This document shows, one piece after another, positions 35,931-48,413 of a DNA stretch of 64,000 nucleotides. The stretch is from Streptomyces zingiberis (GTDB taxonomy: Bacteria; Actinomycetota; Actinomycetes; Streptomycetales; Streptomycetaceae): the NCBI RefSeq assembly GCF_012034935.1, contig NZ_JAATEN010000004.1, forward strand, positions 186,001-250,000, read 5' to 3'. The notes under the pieces were generated by a model. The model saw only the letters and a list, made by a program, of their open reading frames with translations, was not told the origin of the DNA and made no database searches. How positions within the stretch are numbered: position 1 is the first letter of the stretch; each line of letters begins with the position of its first letter. Position numbers and translations under genes: made by a program.

Positions 35931-36714
35931 GCGGCTGCACCTCCTCCTCACGTTCATTACATCCCTCTTGCCCCGCGACCACGCAATCATGGGACGAGGT
36001 CGTGCGGTGGATGCGTGGATTGTGTGGATAAGCCTCACCATCCGGGCACCCCGGGAGACCCGCCACCGTGAGGGACGGGCCCACCCCACAGCGGGTTCCG
36101 CCATCCGAGTGGGCCCCCGCCGGGCGCGGCGTGCGCACCGCGCTCGGGGCGCGCCGTACCCAGCCTGCGGAGGTCACCGTATCGCGGCGGTCCGGCGCGT
36201 GGCCCGTCCCGTCCTGTTCCGGCACTTCCGGAGGGCTCTGCCCCCCGGTGCCGGAGTTCTCCGCGCCGCCCCCGCTGTGGGGGCCGCGCCGTGGGACGGG
36301 CCTTCCCGCCGTTCCGCCACCGTCCGGCCGCGGTGGGTGACCGTCCTCGGCCTCCCGCGCGGCTGCTCCACCACCTTTCCGCCGCACGGGGGCGGAAACG
36401 CCCCCGTGAACCCGGGGCCGGGGGGAGGGGAAGGGGGAGGGGGCCGTCCCGGCGGCGCCGGGACGCCCCCGTCCGGCCTTCCCCGCCGTGCGCCGCCTCG
36501 GGGCCCGGCCGCGGGTGCCCGGCCCCCGGGCGAGGGGGCGAGCCGCCCCGGCGGGGAGCCGCCCGCCGGCCGCCACCGGCCCCCGGGAACCGTGCTCCCC
36601 GGGTGGCGGAGCGCCGTACCCCGCGCTCCCCGAGCCGCCCCGCGGCACCGCGCGTCACCGGGGGTTCGCGGGGTATGCGAGCGGCCAGTCGAGAGCAGGA
36701 GTGTGGGTCCACCC
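35931..36714. other. long divergent intergenic region
   Basis: 784 bp between the ATPase gene (reverse) and the CDF transporter (forward). The part near the ATPase (35945-36060) is less GC-rich, as expected for a promoter. The rest is very GC-rich with no supported gene. No metal-regulator palindrome is obvious upstream of the transporter. Confidence 0.4.
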
Positions 36715-37788
36715 ATGAGTACCGAGACCGCTGAGCGAACCGGTGAGGAACCGAGAGATCAGCAGGCGCAGCCGTGCGACGGACAGGACGAACAGGACCG
36801 GAAGACCCGGTTCACCGTGCTGGTCGCGCTGGGTGCCAACCTCGTCATCGCGCTGGCCAAGGCCGTGGGCGGGCTGTTCGCCGCCTCCCCCGCGCTGCTT
36901 TCCGAGGCCGCCCACTCGGTGGCGGACAGCCTCAACGAGATCTTCCTGCTGGCGTCCCTGCGGCGCTGCAAGAAGGAGCCCGACGCCGAGCACCCCTTCG
37001 GCTACGGCAAGGAGCGCTTCTTCTGGTCGCTGCTGGCCGCCGTCGGCATCTTCGTGATGGGTGGCTGCTTCTCCTTCTACCAGGGCATCACCGCTCTGAC
37101 CTCCGGCGGTTCGGAGAGCCACGACGGCTATGTCGCCGGGCTCGTCGTCCTCGGCGTCGCGCTGATCGCGGAGGGCGTCTCCCTCGTCCGGGCACTGCAC
37201 CAGCTCCACGGCCAGGCCCGCGACAACGGGCGCGGCATGCTCGGCCAGCTCCGGGCGGGCACCGACCCGGCGCTGCGCACCGTGCTGGCCGAGGACGGCA
37301 CGGCCGTGCTGGGTGTCTCCCTGGCGATCGTCGGCATGTCCCTCCACATGGTCACCGGGGAGGTCGCCTACGAGGCGTGGGCGTCCCTGCTCATCAGCGT
37401 GCTCCTCGTCTACGTGGCCTACCGGCTGGGCAAGGAGAACCGCGGTCAGCTCATCGGTGAGGCCGCGGACCCGAAGCTGCGCCAGGAGATCCACGAGTTC
37501 CTCGGTGAGCAGCCGGAGATCGACACCGTCACCGCGGTGCTCACCATGCGGCTGGGCATGGACTCCACCCTGGTCGCGGCGCGCGTGGACCTGATCGGCG
37601 GACTCGACAGCGAGGAGGTCGAGGAGGTCTCCGAGCGGATCAAGACCGGAATGACGAGCGCCTGGCCCGCGGTGGACCAGATCTTCCTCGACATCACCGA
37701 CGCCTCCGCGGAGGACCGCGCCCGGGCCCGCCGCGAGCGCCGCGAACTCGACGAGACGGTGGAGGCGGTCGCCGAGCGGACCGGCTGA
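36715..37788 (+). CDS. cation diffusion facilitator (CDF) family metal transporter
   Basis: 357 residues from ATG 36715. After a 30-residue hydrophilic leader come six predicted membrane segments. The metal-site residues are in LLSEAAHSVADSLNE (HxxxD) and VLAEDGTAVLGV (Asp/Glu), and the family loop EHPFGYGKERFFWSLLAA is intact. The cytoplasmic C-terminal domain (about 250-345) fits a ferredoxin-like dimerisation fold. It should export divalent metals (Zn, Co, Mn or Fe) by proton antiport. Confidence 0.92.
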   Translation: MSTETAERTGEEPRDQQAQPCDGQDEQDRKTRFTVLVALGANLVIALAKAVGGLFAASPALLSEAAHSVADSLNEIFLLASLRRCKKEPDAEHPFGYGKERFFWSLLAAVGIFVMGGCFSFYQGITALTSGGSESHDGYVAGLVVLGVALIAEGVSLVRALHQLHGQARDNGRGMLGQLRAGTDPALRTVLAEDGTAVLGVSLAIVGMSLHMVTGEVAYEAWASLLISVLLVYVAYRLGKENRGQLIGEAADPKLRQEIHEFLGEQPEIDTVTAVLTMRLGMDSTLVAARVDLIGGLDSEEVEEVSERIKTGMTSAWPAVDQIFLDITDASAEDRARARRERRELDETVEAVAERTG

Positions 37789-37929
37789 TCCATCCGCCGA
37801 TCCACCCGCACGGGGGTGGCGGACGCGCGAGGATCGGGTACGAGGGAACGGCGGGCCGGACCGGCGGCCCGGCCCGCCGTTCCCCGTCCCCACGATCGTT
37901 CCCGTACCGCTGACCCGGGAGGCGACAGC

Positions 37930-40299
37930 ATGGCCAAGGGCCGGACAGGGCACCTCTCCGACGAGGACCTCGCCACGGTGGACCGTTACTGGCGGGCCGC
38001 GAACTACCTCGCGGCCGGCCAGATCTATCTGCTGGACAACCCGCTGCCCGGCGGTGAGCTCACCGCCGCGCACATCAAACCCCGGCTGCTGGGCCACTGG
38101 GGCACCACCCCCGGGCTCAACCTCGTCTACGCCCACCTCAACCGCGTGATCAAGGCCCGGGACCAGGACGCCATCCACATCACCGGCCCCGGCCACGGCG
38201 GCCCCGCCACCCTCGCCTGCTGCTGGCTGGACGGCAGCTACTCCGAGATCTACCCGGACGTCTCCCGGGACGGCGAGGGCATGGCCCGGCTGTTCCGCCA
38301 GTTCTCCTTCCCCGGCGGCGTGCCCAGCCACGTCGCCCCGGAGACCCCCGGCTCCCTCCACGAGGGTGGCGAGCTGGGCTACGCGCTCGCCCACGCCTAC
38401 GGGGCGGCGTTCGACAACCCGGACCTGCTCGTCGCCGCGATCGTCGGCGACGGTGAGGCCGAGACGGGGCCGCTGGCCACCGGCTGGCACGGCAACAAGT
38501 TCCTCGACCCCGTGCACGACGGCGCCGTCCTGCCCATCCTCCACCTCAACGGCTACAAGATCGCCAACCCGACGGTCCTGGCCCGGCTGCCCCGCGCGGA
38601 ACTCGACCACCTGCTCCGCGGCTACGGACACGAGCCGGTGTACGTCGAGGGCCACGAGCCGGCCGCCGTCCACCACGCCCTGGCCGCCGCCCTCGACCAC
38701 TGCCTGGACCGCGTCGCGGAGATCCACCGGGCCGCCCGGGAGGACGGGGAGACCGCCCGTCCCCGCTGGCCGATGATCGTCCTGCGCACCCCCAAGGGCT
38801 GGACGGGGCCGTCCACCGTCGACGGGGTACCGGTGGAGAACACCTGGCGCGCCCACCAGGTGCCGCTCTCCGGTGTCCGGGAGAACCCCGGGCACCTGCG
38901 GCAGCTGGAGGCGTGGCTGCGCTCCTACCGGCCCGGGGAACTCTTCGACGAGCGGGGCCGGCCCCGCCCCGAGGTGCTCCGCCACGTCCCGGCCGGTGAC
39001 CGCCGGCTCGGCTCCAGCCCGCACGCCAACGGCGGCCGGCTGCTGCGCGCCCTGCCCGTCCCGCCGATCCGCGACTACGCGGTGGAGGTCGGCGAGCCGG
39101 GCGTCACCCTCCATGAACCGACCCGGGTCCTCGGCGGCCTGCTGCGGGATCTGATGGCCCGCACCGCCGGCCGCCGCGACTTCCGCCTCTTCGGACCGGA
39201 CGAGACGGCCTCCAACCGCCTCCAGGACGTCCTGGAGGTCACCGGAAAGGGCTGGCAGGAGGAAGTCCTCCCCACCGACGAGCACCTCACCCGCGACGGG
39301 CGCGTCGTGGAGATGCTCTCCGAGCACAACTGCCAGGGCTGGCTGGAGGGCTATCTGCTCACCGGCCGGCACGGCCTGTTCGCCAGTTACGAGGCGTTCA
39401 TCCACATCGTCACGTCCATGGCCAACCAGCACGCCAAGTGGTTGCAGGTCTCCCGGCGGCTGCCGTGGCGGATGCCGGTCTCCTCGCTGAACTACCTGCT
39501 GACCTCCCACGTCTGGCGCCAGGACCACAACGGCTTCTCCCACCAGGACCCCGGTTTCGTCGACCACATGGTCAACAAGGACCCGCGGACCATCCGGGTC
39601 TACCTGCCCGCGGACGCCAACACCCTGCTCGCCGTGGCGGACCGGACGCTGGACAGCCGGGATCTGATCAACATCGTGGTGGCCGGCAAGCAGCCCTGTT
39701 TCGACTGGCTCTCCCTCGACGACGCCGTGCACCACGTGGAGCGCGGCATCAGCGTCTGGGACTGGGCGTCCAGCGACACCGGGCGGGAGCCGGACGTGGT
39801 GCTGGCCGCCGCCGGGGACGTCCCCACCCAGGAGGTGCTGGCCGCGGCCGCGCTGCTCCGCGAGCACCTGCCGGAGCTGGCCGTCCGGGTGGTCAACGTC
39901 GTGAACCTGATGCGGCTGCTGCCCGGCACGGAACATCCCAGCGGGCTGAACGACCACGGGTTCGACGCCGTATTCACCGCCGACAAGCCCGTCATCTTCG
40001 CCTACCACGGCTACCCGTGGCTGATCCACCGGCTCACCTACCGGCGGCGCGGCCACGACGACATCCACGTCCGGGGCTACAAGGAACAGGGGACCACCAC
40101 CACACCGTTCGACATGGTCGTCCTGAACGACATGGACCGCTACCGGCTGGTGATGGACGTCATCGACCGGGTGCCCGGACTGGCACTCCGGGCGATCGGG
40201 GTCCGCCAGCTGATGAAGGACCGGCGCAACGAGCACCGGGCGTACATCCGCGAGCACGGCGAGGACATGCCCGAGGTCCGGGACTGGACCTGGGGCTAG
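37930..40299 (+). CDS. xfp: phosphoketolase (xylulose-5-phosphate/fructose-6-phosphate)
   Basis: 789 residues, the usual family length, from ATG 37930 with GGGAGGCG upstream. Landmarks are [28 protein letters not shown] (thiamine pyrophosphate binding), [20 protein letters not shown] (Mg/TPP motif) and the C-terminal [19 protein letters not shown]. It splits xylulose 5-phosphate into acetyl phosphate and glyceraldehyde 3-phosphate. The next gene, gnd, makes pentose phosphate, so the two may be co-expressed (105 bp gap). Confidence 0.97.
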   Translation: MAKGRTGHLSDEDLATVDRYWRAANYLAAGQIYLLDNPLPGGELTAAHIKPRLLGHWGTTPGLNLVYAHLNRVIKARDQDAIHITGPGHGGPATLACCWLDGSYSEIYPDVSRDGEGMARLFRQFSFPGGVPSHVAPETPGSLHEGGELGYALAHAYGAAFDNPDLLVAAIVGDGEAETGPLATGWHGNKFLDPVHDGAVLPILHLNGYKIANPTVLARLPRAELDHLLRGYGHEPVYVEGHEPAAVHHALAAALDHCLDRVAEIHRAAREDGETARPRWPMIVLRTPKGWTGPSTVDGVPVENTWRAHQVPLSGVRENPGHLRQLEAWLRSYRPGELFDERGRPRPEVLRHVPAGDRRLGSSPHANGGRLLRALPVPPIRDYAVEVGEPGVTLHEPTRVLGGLLRDLMARTAGRRDFRLFGPDETASNRLQDVLEVTGKGWQEEVLPTDEHLTRDGRVVEMLSEHNCQGWLEGYLLTGRHGLFASYEAFIHIVTSMANQHAKWLQVSRRLPWRMPVSSLNYLLTSHVWRQDHNGFSHQDPGFVDHMVNKDPRTIRVYLPADANTLLAVADRTLDSRDLINIVVAGKQPCFDWLSLDDAVHHVERGISVWDWASSDTGREPDVVLAAAGDVPTQEVLAAAALLREHLPELAVRVVNVVNLMRLLPGTEHPSGLNDHGFDAVFTADKPVIFAYHGYPWLIHRLTYRRRGHDDIHVRGYKEQGTTTTPFDMVVLNDMDRYRLVMDVIDRVPGLALRAIGVRQLMKDRRNEHRAYIREHGEDMPEVRDWTWG

Positions 40300-40404
40300 C
40301 GGCTACCCGGGGGCGGGTGGCCGCACGGCACGGCGCCGGAACCGGCGCGGCCACCGCAGCACAGGAAGCGAGCGGGACCACCCGCCACCGAGGGAGTCAC
40401 ACAC

Positions 40405-41853
40405 ATGGCAGACACCGGGAAGAAGGCGCAGATCGGGGTCACGGGGCTGGCCGTGATGGGCCGCAACCTGGCCCGCAACTTCGCCCGCCACGGCTACACC
40501 GTGGCCCTGCACAACCGCACCCCGACCCGCACCCACGCCCTGGTCGAGGAATTCGGCCGCGAGGGCACCTTCCTCCCGTCCGACGACCCGGCCGCCTTCG
40601 TCGCCTCGCTGGAGCGGCCCCGCCGCCTGGTGATCATGGTGAAGGCGGGGATGTCCACCGACGCCGTGATCGAGGAGTTCGCGGGGCTGCTGGAGCCCGG
40701 AGACATGATCATCGACGGGGGCAACGCCCACTTCGAGGACACCCGCCGCCGGGAGGCGGCGCTGCGCGAACGCGGCCTCCACTTCGTCGGCACCGGCGTC
40801 TCCGGTGGTGAGGAGGGCGCCCTCAACGGGCCGAGCATCATGCCCGGCGGTTCCGCCGAGGCCTACGCGGCGGTCGGGCCGATGCTGGAGGACATCGCCG
40901 CGAAGGCAGCCGACGGCACCCCCTGCTGTGTCCACGTCGGGCCCGACGGCGCCGGCCACTTCGTGAAGATGGTGCACAACGGCATCGAGTACGCCGACAT
41001 GCAGCTCATCGCGGAGGCGTACGACCTGCTCCGGCACGTGGCGGGCTACCGCCCCGCCGAGATCGCCGAGATCTTCCGCACCTGGAACACCGGCCGCCTC
41101 GACTCGTATCTCATCGAGATCACCTCCGAGGTCCTGGCCCACTCCGACGCCGCGACCGGGCTCCCCTTCGTCGACGTGGTCGCCGACAGCGCGGGCCAGA
41201 AGGGCACCGGCCGCTGGACCGTGCAGACCGCGCTCGACCTGGGGGTCCCCGTCTCCGGCATCGCCGAGGCCGTCTTCGCGCGCTCCGTCTCCGGCCACAC
41301 CGGCCTGCGCCAGGCGGCCCGCGGCCTGCCCGGGCCGGAGCGGGCCCCGCTCTCCCCGCAGGACGCCCGTCACTTCGCCGACCAGGTGGAACAGGCGCTC
41401 TACGCCTCCAAGGTGGTCTCCTACGCCCAGGGCTGGAACATGATCGACGCGGCCGGCGCGGAGTACGGCTGGTCCATCGACCTGGGCGCCGTGGCCGCGA
41501 TCTGGCGCGGCGGCTGCATCATCCGGGCGGCGTTCCTGGACCGGATCCGCGCCGCCTTCGACGCCGACCCGAAGCTCCCCACGCTCCTGGCCGACCGGGA
41601 GTTCGCGGCCGAGGTGGGCGCGGCGCAGCGGGACTGGCGCACCGTGGTCGCCACGGCCGTGACCCACGGGGTGCCGGCCCCCGGTTTCGCCGCGGCGCTC
41701 TCCTACTACGACGCCCTGCGGGCCGAGCGGCTCCCCGCCGCGCTCACCCAGGGCCAGCGGGACTACTTCGGCGCGCACACCTACCGGCGCGCGGACCGCG
41801 AGGGGAGCTTCCACACCCTCTGGGGCGGCGACCGCACCGAAACGGCGGGCTGA
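40405..41853 (+). CDS. gnd: 6-phosphogluconate dehydrogenase, decarboxylating
   Basis: 482 residues from ATG 40405 (GGGAG 9 nt upstream). GVTGLAVMGRNLARNFARHG (NADP-binding loop), NRTPTR after beta-2, GTGVSGGEEGALNGPSIMPGG (substrate loop) and FVKMVHNGIEYADMQL (catalytic Lys, His, Asn) are all intact. It oxidises 6-phosphogluconate to ribulose 5-phosphate, CO2 and NADPH, feeding the pentose-phosphate pool. That pool is also the source of sedoheptulose 7-phosphate used by the cyclase in this window. Confidence 0.97.
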   Translation: MADTGKKAQIGVTGLAVMGRNLARNFARHGYTVALHNRTPTRTHALVEEFGREGTFLPSDDPAAFVASLERPRRLVIMVKAGMSTDAVIEEFAGLLEPGDMIIDGGNAHFEDTRRREAALRERGLHFVGTGVSGGEEGALNGPSIMPGGSAEAYAAVGPMLEDIAAKAADGTPCCVHVGPDGAGHFVKMVHNGIEYADMQLIAEAYDLLRHVAGYRPAEIAEIFRTWNTGRLDSYLIEITSEVLAHSDAATGLPFVDVVADSAGQKGTGRWTVQTALDLGVPVSGIAEAVFARSVSGHTGLRQAARGLPGPERAPLSPQDARHFADQVEQALYASKVVSYAQGWNMIDAAGAEYGWSIDLGAVAAIWRGGCIIRAAFLDRIRAAFDADPKLPTLLADREFAAEVGAAQRDWRTVVATAVTHGVPAPGFAAALSYYDALRAERLPAALTQGQRDYFGAHTYRRADREGSFHTLWGGDRTETAG

Positions 41854-41869
41854 GCCCGGCGGACGCCGC

Positions 41870-41948
41870 GCGGTGACGGGGGCCCGGGGTCACCGGGCCC
41901 GCGGTGACGGGGGCCCGGGCCCACAGCGGGCCCACAGCGGGCCCGCTG
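41870..41948. repeat. direct and inverted repeats downstream of gnd, possible terminator
   Basis: A 19-nt element beginning GCGGTGACGG occurs at 41870-41888 and again at 41901-41919. CCCACAGCGGG is then repeated twice (41920-41941), and the second copy ends in a palindrome CAGCGGGCCCGCTG (41935-41948). The set could terminate gnd transcription. Confidence 0.6.
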
Positions 41949-42091
41949 TCACCGCGCGGCCGGGTGGCCCTGACCTCTGAGCTGATCATCACACTTTCGA
42001 GGGAGACCTGGGGAGCGCCGGGAGCGCCGCCCCCGCCCCCGGACGCCCGCAGGCCAGCCTGGCCGCAGGCCCCGTCCGGAAAGGACCCCTC

Positions 42092-43123
42092 ATGCGCTGG
42101 TCTCGCACCTCCGGAGGACCGCCCCTCGCCGTCGACCTCGGCACCTCCCGCATCCGCATCCGCGGCCCGCGGGACGGCCACCGCTACGACGGCGCGTCCG
42201 TCATCGCCGTGGCCACCGGGACCCGGCGGGTGGTGGCCGTCGGCGACCAGGCGAGCCGCGTCCTGGGCCGGACCCCGCCGGACATCGAGGCGGTGGTGCC
42301 GCTGAGCCGCGGGGTGGTCACCGACTTCGACGCGGCGACTCTGCTCCTCCGCCACGCGCTCGACGGCGCCCGGCCGGCCCGGCGCGGGCTGCTGCCCCCC
42401 GGGGCCCTGATCGGCGTGCCCGCCTCGGCCACCGAGCTCCAGCGGCTCGCCGCCGAGGAGGTGATGCTCCAGGCAGGGGTGCGCTGGGTCCGGCAGCTCC
42501 CGAAGGGCCTGCTCGCGGCCCTCGGCGCCGGGATGCCGCTGTGGGACTGCGGCGGCACCATGATCGTCGACATCGGCGCCGGGACGACGGAGATCTGCGC
42601 CTTCGCCTTCGGGACCCTGGTCGCCGCCGAGTCCTCGCCGGTGGCGGGGGACGCCGTGACCTCCGCCCTCGTCACCCACCTCCAGCGCACCCATGCCCTG
42701 GCGCTGAGCACCAGCGCCGCCGAGGCGGTGAAGACCGGGCTGGGCCGGGTCGCCGAGAGCGCCCCGGACACCCGGCTCCCGGTCCGTGGCCGGGACCGCG
42801 TCACGGACCTGCCCCGGACGGTCTCCGTCGCCGCGGGCGAACTGCGGGACCTCATCGAGCCGGAACTGCGGCGGATCGCCCGGCTCGTCGGGACCGCCAT
42901 CGGGAACTGCCCGGGCGGGGTCGCGGACGACATCGTCGAACGCGGCCTGGTGATCACCGGGGGCGGCGCGCTCTTCGACGGCTTCGCCGACCGGCTCGGG
43001 CAGGCCGTCGGCATGTCCGTCCAGCTGGCGGAGTCGCCGCGGCAGTCGGTCATCGAAGGGGCCGTGCGCTGGATCGAGGACGTGGATCCGGCGGCCCGCC
43101 GGCAGATGGTGGTCCCGCTGTGA
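42092..43123 (+). CDS. MreB/Mbl-like actin-fold protein
   Basis: 343 residues from ATG 42092 (GGAAAGGACC upstream). The actin-ATPase motifs are present: LAVDLGTSRIRIRG (phosphate 1), MIVDIGAGTTEICAFAFG (phosphate 2) and GLVITGGGALFDGFADRL (adenosine). The sequence is more divergent than housekeeping MreB and lacks its usual N-terminal hydrophobic helix. Streptomyces use MreB-like proteins in spore-wall assembly. The neighbouring cell-wall hydrolases make a link to envelope remodelling plausible. It is not in an mre operon. Confidence 0.88.
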   Translation: MRWSRTSGGPPLAVDLGTSRIRIRGPRDGHRYDGASVIAVATGTRRVVAVGDQASRVLGRTPPDIEAVVPLSRGVVTDFDAATLLLRHALDGARPARRGLLPPGALIGVPASATELQRLAAEEVMLQAGVRWVRQLPKGLLAALGAGMPLWDCGGTMIVDIGAGTTEICAFAFGTLVAAESSPVAGDAVTSALVTHLQRTHALALSTSAAEAVKTGLGRVAESAPDTRLPVRGRDRVTDLPRTVSVAAGELRDLIEPELRRIARLVGTAIGNCPGGVADDIVERGLVITGGGALFDGFADRLGQAVGMSVQLAESPRQSVIEGAVRWIEDVDPAARRQMVVPL

Positions 43124-43532
43124 GGGCCGGCCCGCCGCGTCACCGGGAGCCGTCACCGGGATCCACGCGCGGAGAGCCACGGGTCCCGTCGCGGTGTCCG
43201 GGCACGAGGGCCGGCATCGAGCGGCCAATCTGCACAAAAGGGATATCCGGCCGTGGGGTGACATGGCTCACGGAATGCGGACCGGAAAGGTGACGTATTC
43301 CACTGCGATTCCCGTGAAATCGCCAGGGGTATGGCCCTCTGCTGTTCCGGTGTTCCCCAGGGTGAGAATTTCCTTCGCCCTGTGCGGGCGCCCGGCAGCA
43401 CACGGTTACCGCGACCGCGAAGATACCGCCGGTAAACGACGGCCTGTCCGTCTTCTCCTTGCCTCGGCGAAATCCCTGCGTTTACGTTTACCGCTGCCTC
43501 GCCGCACGCCTGGCGGGGAATCCGCCTCCGGA
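43124..43532. other. promoter region upstream of the riboswitch
   Basis: 409 bp, noticeably less GC-rich than the genes around it. It contains a perfect inverted repeat GGTAAACG (43431-43438) and CGTTTACC (43485-43492), which could be an operator for the downstream Rpf gene. No coding sequence supported. Confidence 0.45.
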
Positions 43533-46746
<3,214 letters not shown>

Positions 46747-46812
46747 CCGTCCGGCCTCCGGCCACCGGACGGTGACCGGCACGGGAACGGCTCCTCCGCC
46801 GCGCGCGGACAT

Positions 46813-46849
46813 CCGGGGTCCGCCCGGAGCCCACGGCGGCGGACCCCGG
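46813..46849. terminator. bidirectional terminator between convergent genes
   Basis: Arms CCGGGGTCCGCC (46813-46824) and GGCGGACCCCGG (46838-46849) form a perfect 12-bp stem between the Rpf gene (forward) and the CE15 gene (reverse). Confidence 0.75.
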
Positions 46850-46862
46850 GCGGACGGTGCCG

Positions 46863-48104
46863 CTAACCGAGGGCCGGAGTCGTCCAGTCCCGCCATTGGG
46901 CGAGGTTCCCGGCCTTCCTGCCGGAGATGCGGAAGACGCCGCCGGCATTCCCGGTGTTCAGCAGGAATTTCTGGATGTTCTGCTGTAGCGGGCCGCGCCA
47001 TTCGTTCCGGGTGGCGCAGTGATTGCCGTCCTGGACGTCGGACCAGTAGGTGATGTGGGATCCGGCGCCGAGCGCCGTGTAGACCTCGGCGCCGCCGAGT
47101 GCCGCGACGCTGCCGGATGTGGCGCCGAGCCAGTCGATGTGCGGGTTGTCCATGATGAACAGGCCCCTCGGCGCCACCATGGCCACGATCTGGTGGGTGT
47201 CCACGGGCAGGCCGGCCGGGTTGCCCGTGAAGGAGCCGAAGGCGTCACCCAGCCAGGGCTGTTCACCGTAGGCGCTGCTGAGCGGTTGCGCGCCGTTCTC
47301 GGTGGCGATCGAGCGGAACGCGCCGACCCCTCCGCTGCCCGACTCGATCGGCATGGTCAGCGCGATGCGCTGGTCGAACGCCCCGGCCACGAACGCGCCC
47401 TTGCCGTACCGCGAGCAGCCCGTGACGCCGGTCGCGTCCGCCGTGAGGACGGAACCGCCGGACTGTTCGATGACATCGATGATCCGGCTCACGCCCCAGG
47501 CCCAGGCCATCAGCAGCCCCGTGGCGTTCTGGGAGCCGTAGAGGCTGTAGTAGGCGCCCTGCTTGTTGTTCCGGGGTGTGCCCTCCCGGCCGACCGCGAG
47601 GGGGTCGTAACTGATGACGGCGGCACCGGAGTTGCGGATGGTGGTGGTGTCAGCGCCGAACCCGCCGTAGACGACGACGGCCGGGAAGGGGCCGTTCCCG
47701 CTGGGCAGCTGGACGCTCGCGGAGAAACTCGCGGACCGGCCCTGGTCGCTGACGGCGACGGTGATGTTCGTCCGGGAGACGGACCCGGAGACGCTCGCGG
47801 GCTTCGCGCGTTTCTCGCCGTAGACGTGACGCTCCGCGAGTGTCCGGATCTCCGCCCGCCGGCAGCGCCAGTCGGACCTGCTGGTGATCCGGGTGCCGTC
47901 CGTCCTGGTGAAGGGGTCGGGAAGCCGGGTGGTGGACGGCGGGTTGCCGGGGCCCGGCGCCGGGCAGTCCGTGCCGTCGTCCTCGACGGCGGCGGCCGCG
48001 GGCCTCGCGGCGGACTGGGAATGGAGGGCGGGTGCCGCCAGTCCCGCGACGGCCAGGAAGATCGTGGCCGCGCGGAGCCAGGGGCGGGTAGGGGCTGAGC
48101 GCAT
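46863..48104 (-). CDS. secreted CE15 4-O-methyl-glucuronoyl methylesterase
   Basis: 413 residues from ATG 48104-48102 (GGAGGT 7 nt upstream). A signal peptide runs to about residue 38. The CE15 nucleophile motif is GVTGCSRYGKGAFVAGAFD (GCSRxGKG), preceded by WAWGVSRIIDVIE and followed by the acid Glu in MPIESGSGGVGAFR. The histidine base lies in PHIDWLG or DGNHCATRNEW. CE15 enzymes cleave ester bonds between lignin alcohols and glucuronoxylan, separating lignin from hemicellulose. Confidence 0.92.
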   Translation of the reverse strand: MRSAPTRPWLRAATIFLAVAGLAAPALHSQSAARPAAAAVEDDGTDCPAPGPGNPPSTTRLPDPFTRTDGTRITSRSDWRCRRAEIRTLAERHVYGEKRAKPASVSGSVSRTNITVAVSDQGRSASFSASVQLPSGNGPFPAVVVYGGFGADTTTIRNSGAAVISYDPLAVGREGTPRNNKQGAYYSLYGSQNATGLLMAWAWGVSRIIDVIEQSGGSVLTADATGVTGCSRYGKGAFVAGAFDQRIALTMPIESGSGGVGAFRSIATENGAQPLSSAYGEQPWLGDAFGSFTGNPAGLPVDTHQIVAMVAPRGLFIMDNPHIDWLGATSGSVAALGGAEVYTALGAGSHITYWSDVQDGNHCATRNEWRGPLQQNIQKFLLNTGNAGGVFRISGRKAGNLAQWRDWTTPALG

Positions 48105-48413
48105 GGTGGGGACCTCCGTCGGGAGGCGGGCAGCCGGTGGCGGTGTTCTCCGGCCGTGCGGCATGAGTCGTCCGTCCGCCGGTGCCTGCTCCGGTCGATG
48201 GGACGTGCACCGGACCACGACGTGGTGAGAAGCTGCCCCCGGGCCCCTGTCGTGACCCGAACACCCGCACGGTACAAGCCCGTTGGTGCGCGCGCCAGGC
48301 CGCCTCGGGCGCGCCGGGGCCGGTGGCTCCCGCCGCCCCCGGGCACGGGCCGGACGGTGAACGACATGATCCCCGGTACCCGACCTACGAGAACCGGCTC
48401 TGGATACCGGCGG
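48105..48413. other. non-coding stretch upstream of the CE15 gene
   Basis: 309 bp between two reverse-strand genes, with no supported gene. It should hold the CE15 promoter. Confidence 0.35.

Noticed and set aside
36023..36031. TGTGGATAA, a perfect DnaA-box-like nonamer
   Set aside because: Only one copy, no AT-rich unwinding element and no other boxes nearby; expected by chance.
36655..40257. 1200-codon reverse frame opposite the CDF and phosphoketolase genes
   Set aside because: Antisense of two unmistakable genes; no domain features.
41935..41948. Palindrome CAGCGGGCCCGCTG as a possible att or operator site
   Set aside because: Part of a larger repeat cluster just after gnd, with no integrase or tRNA nearby; a terminator is the simpler reading.
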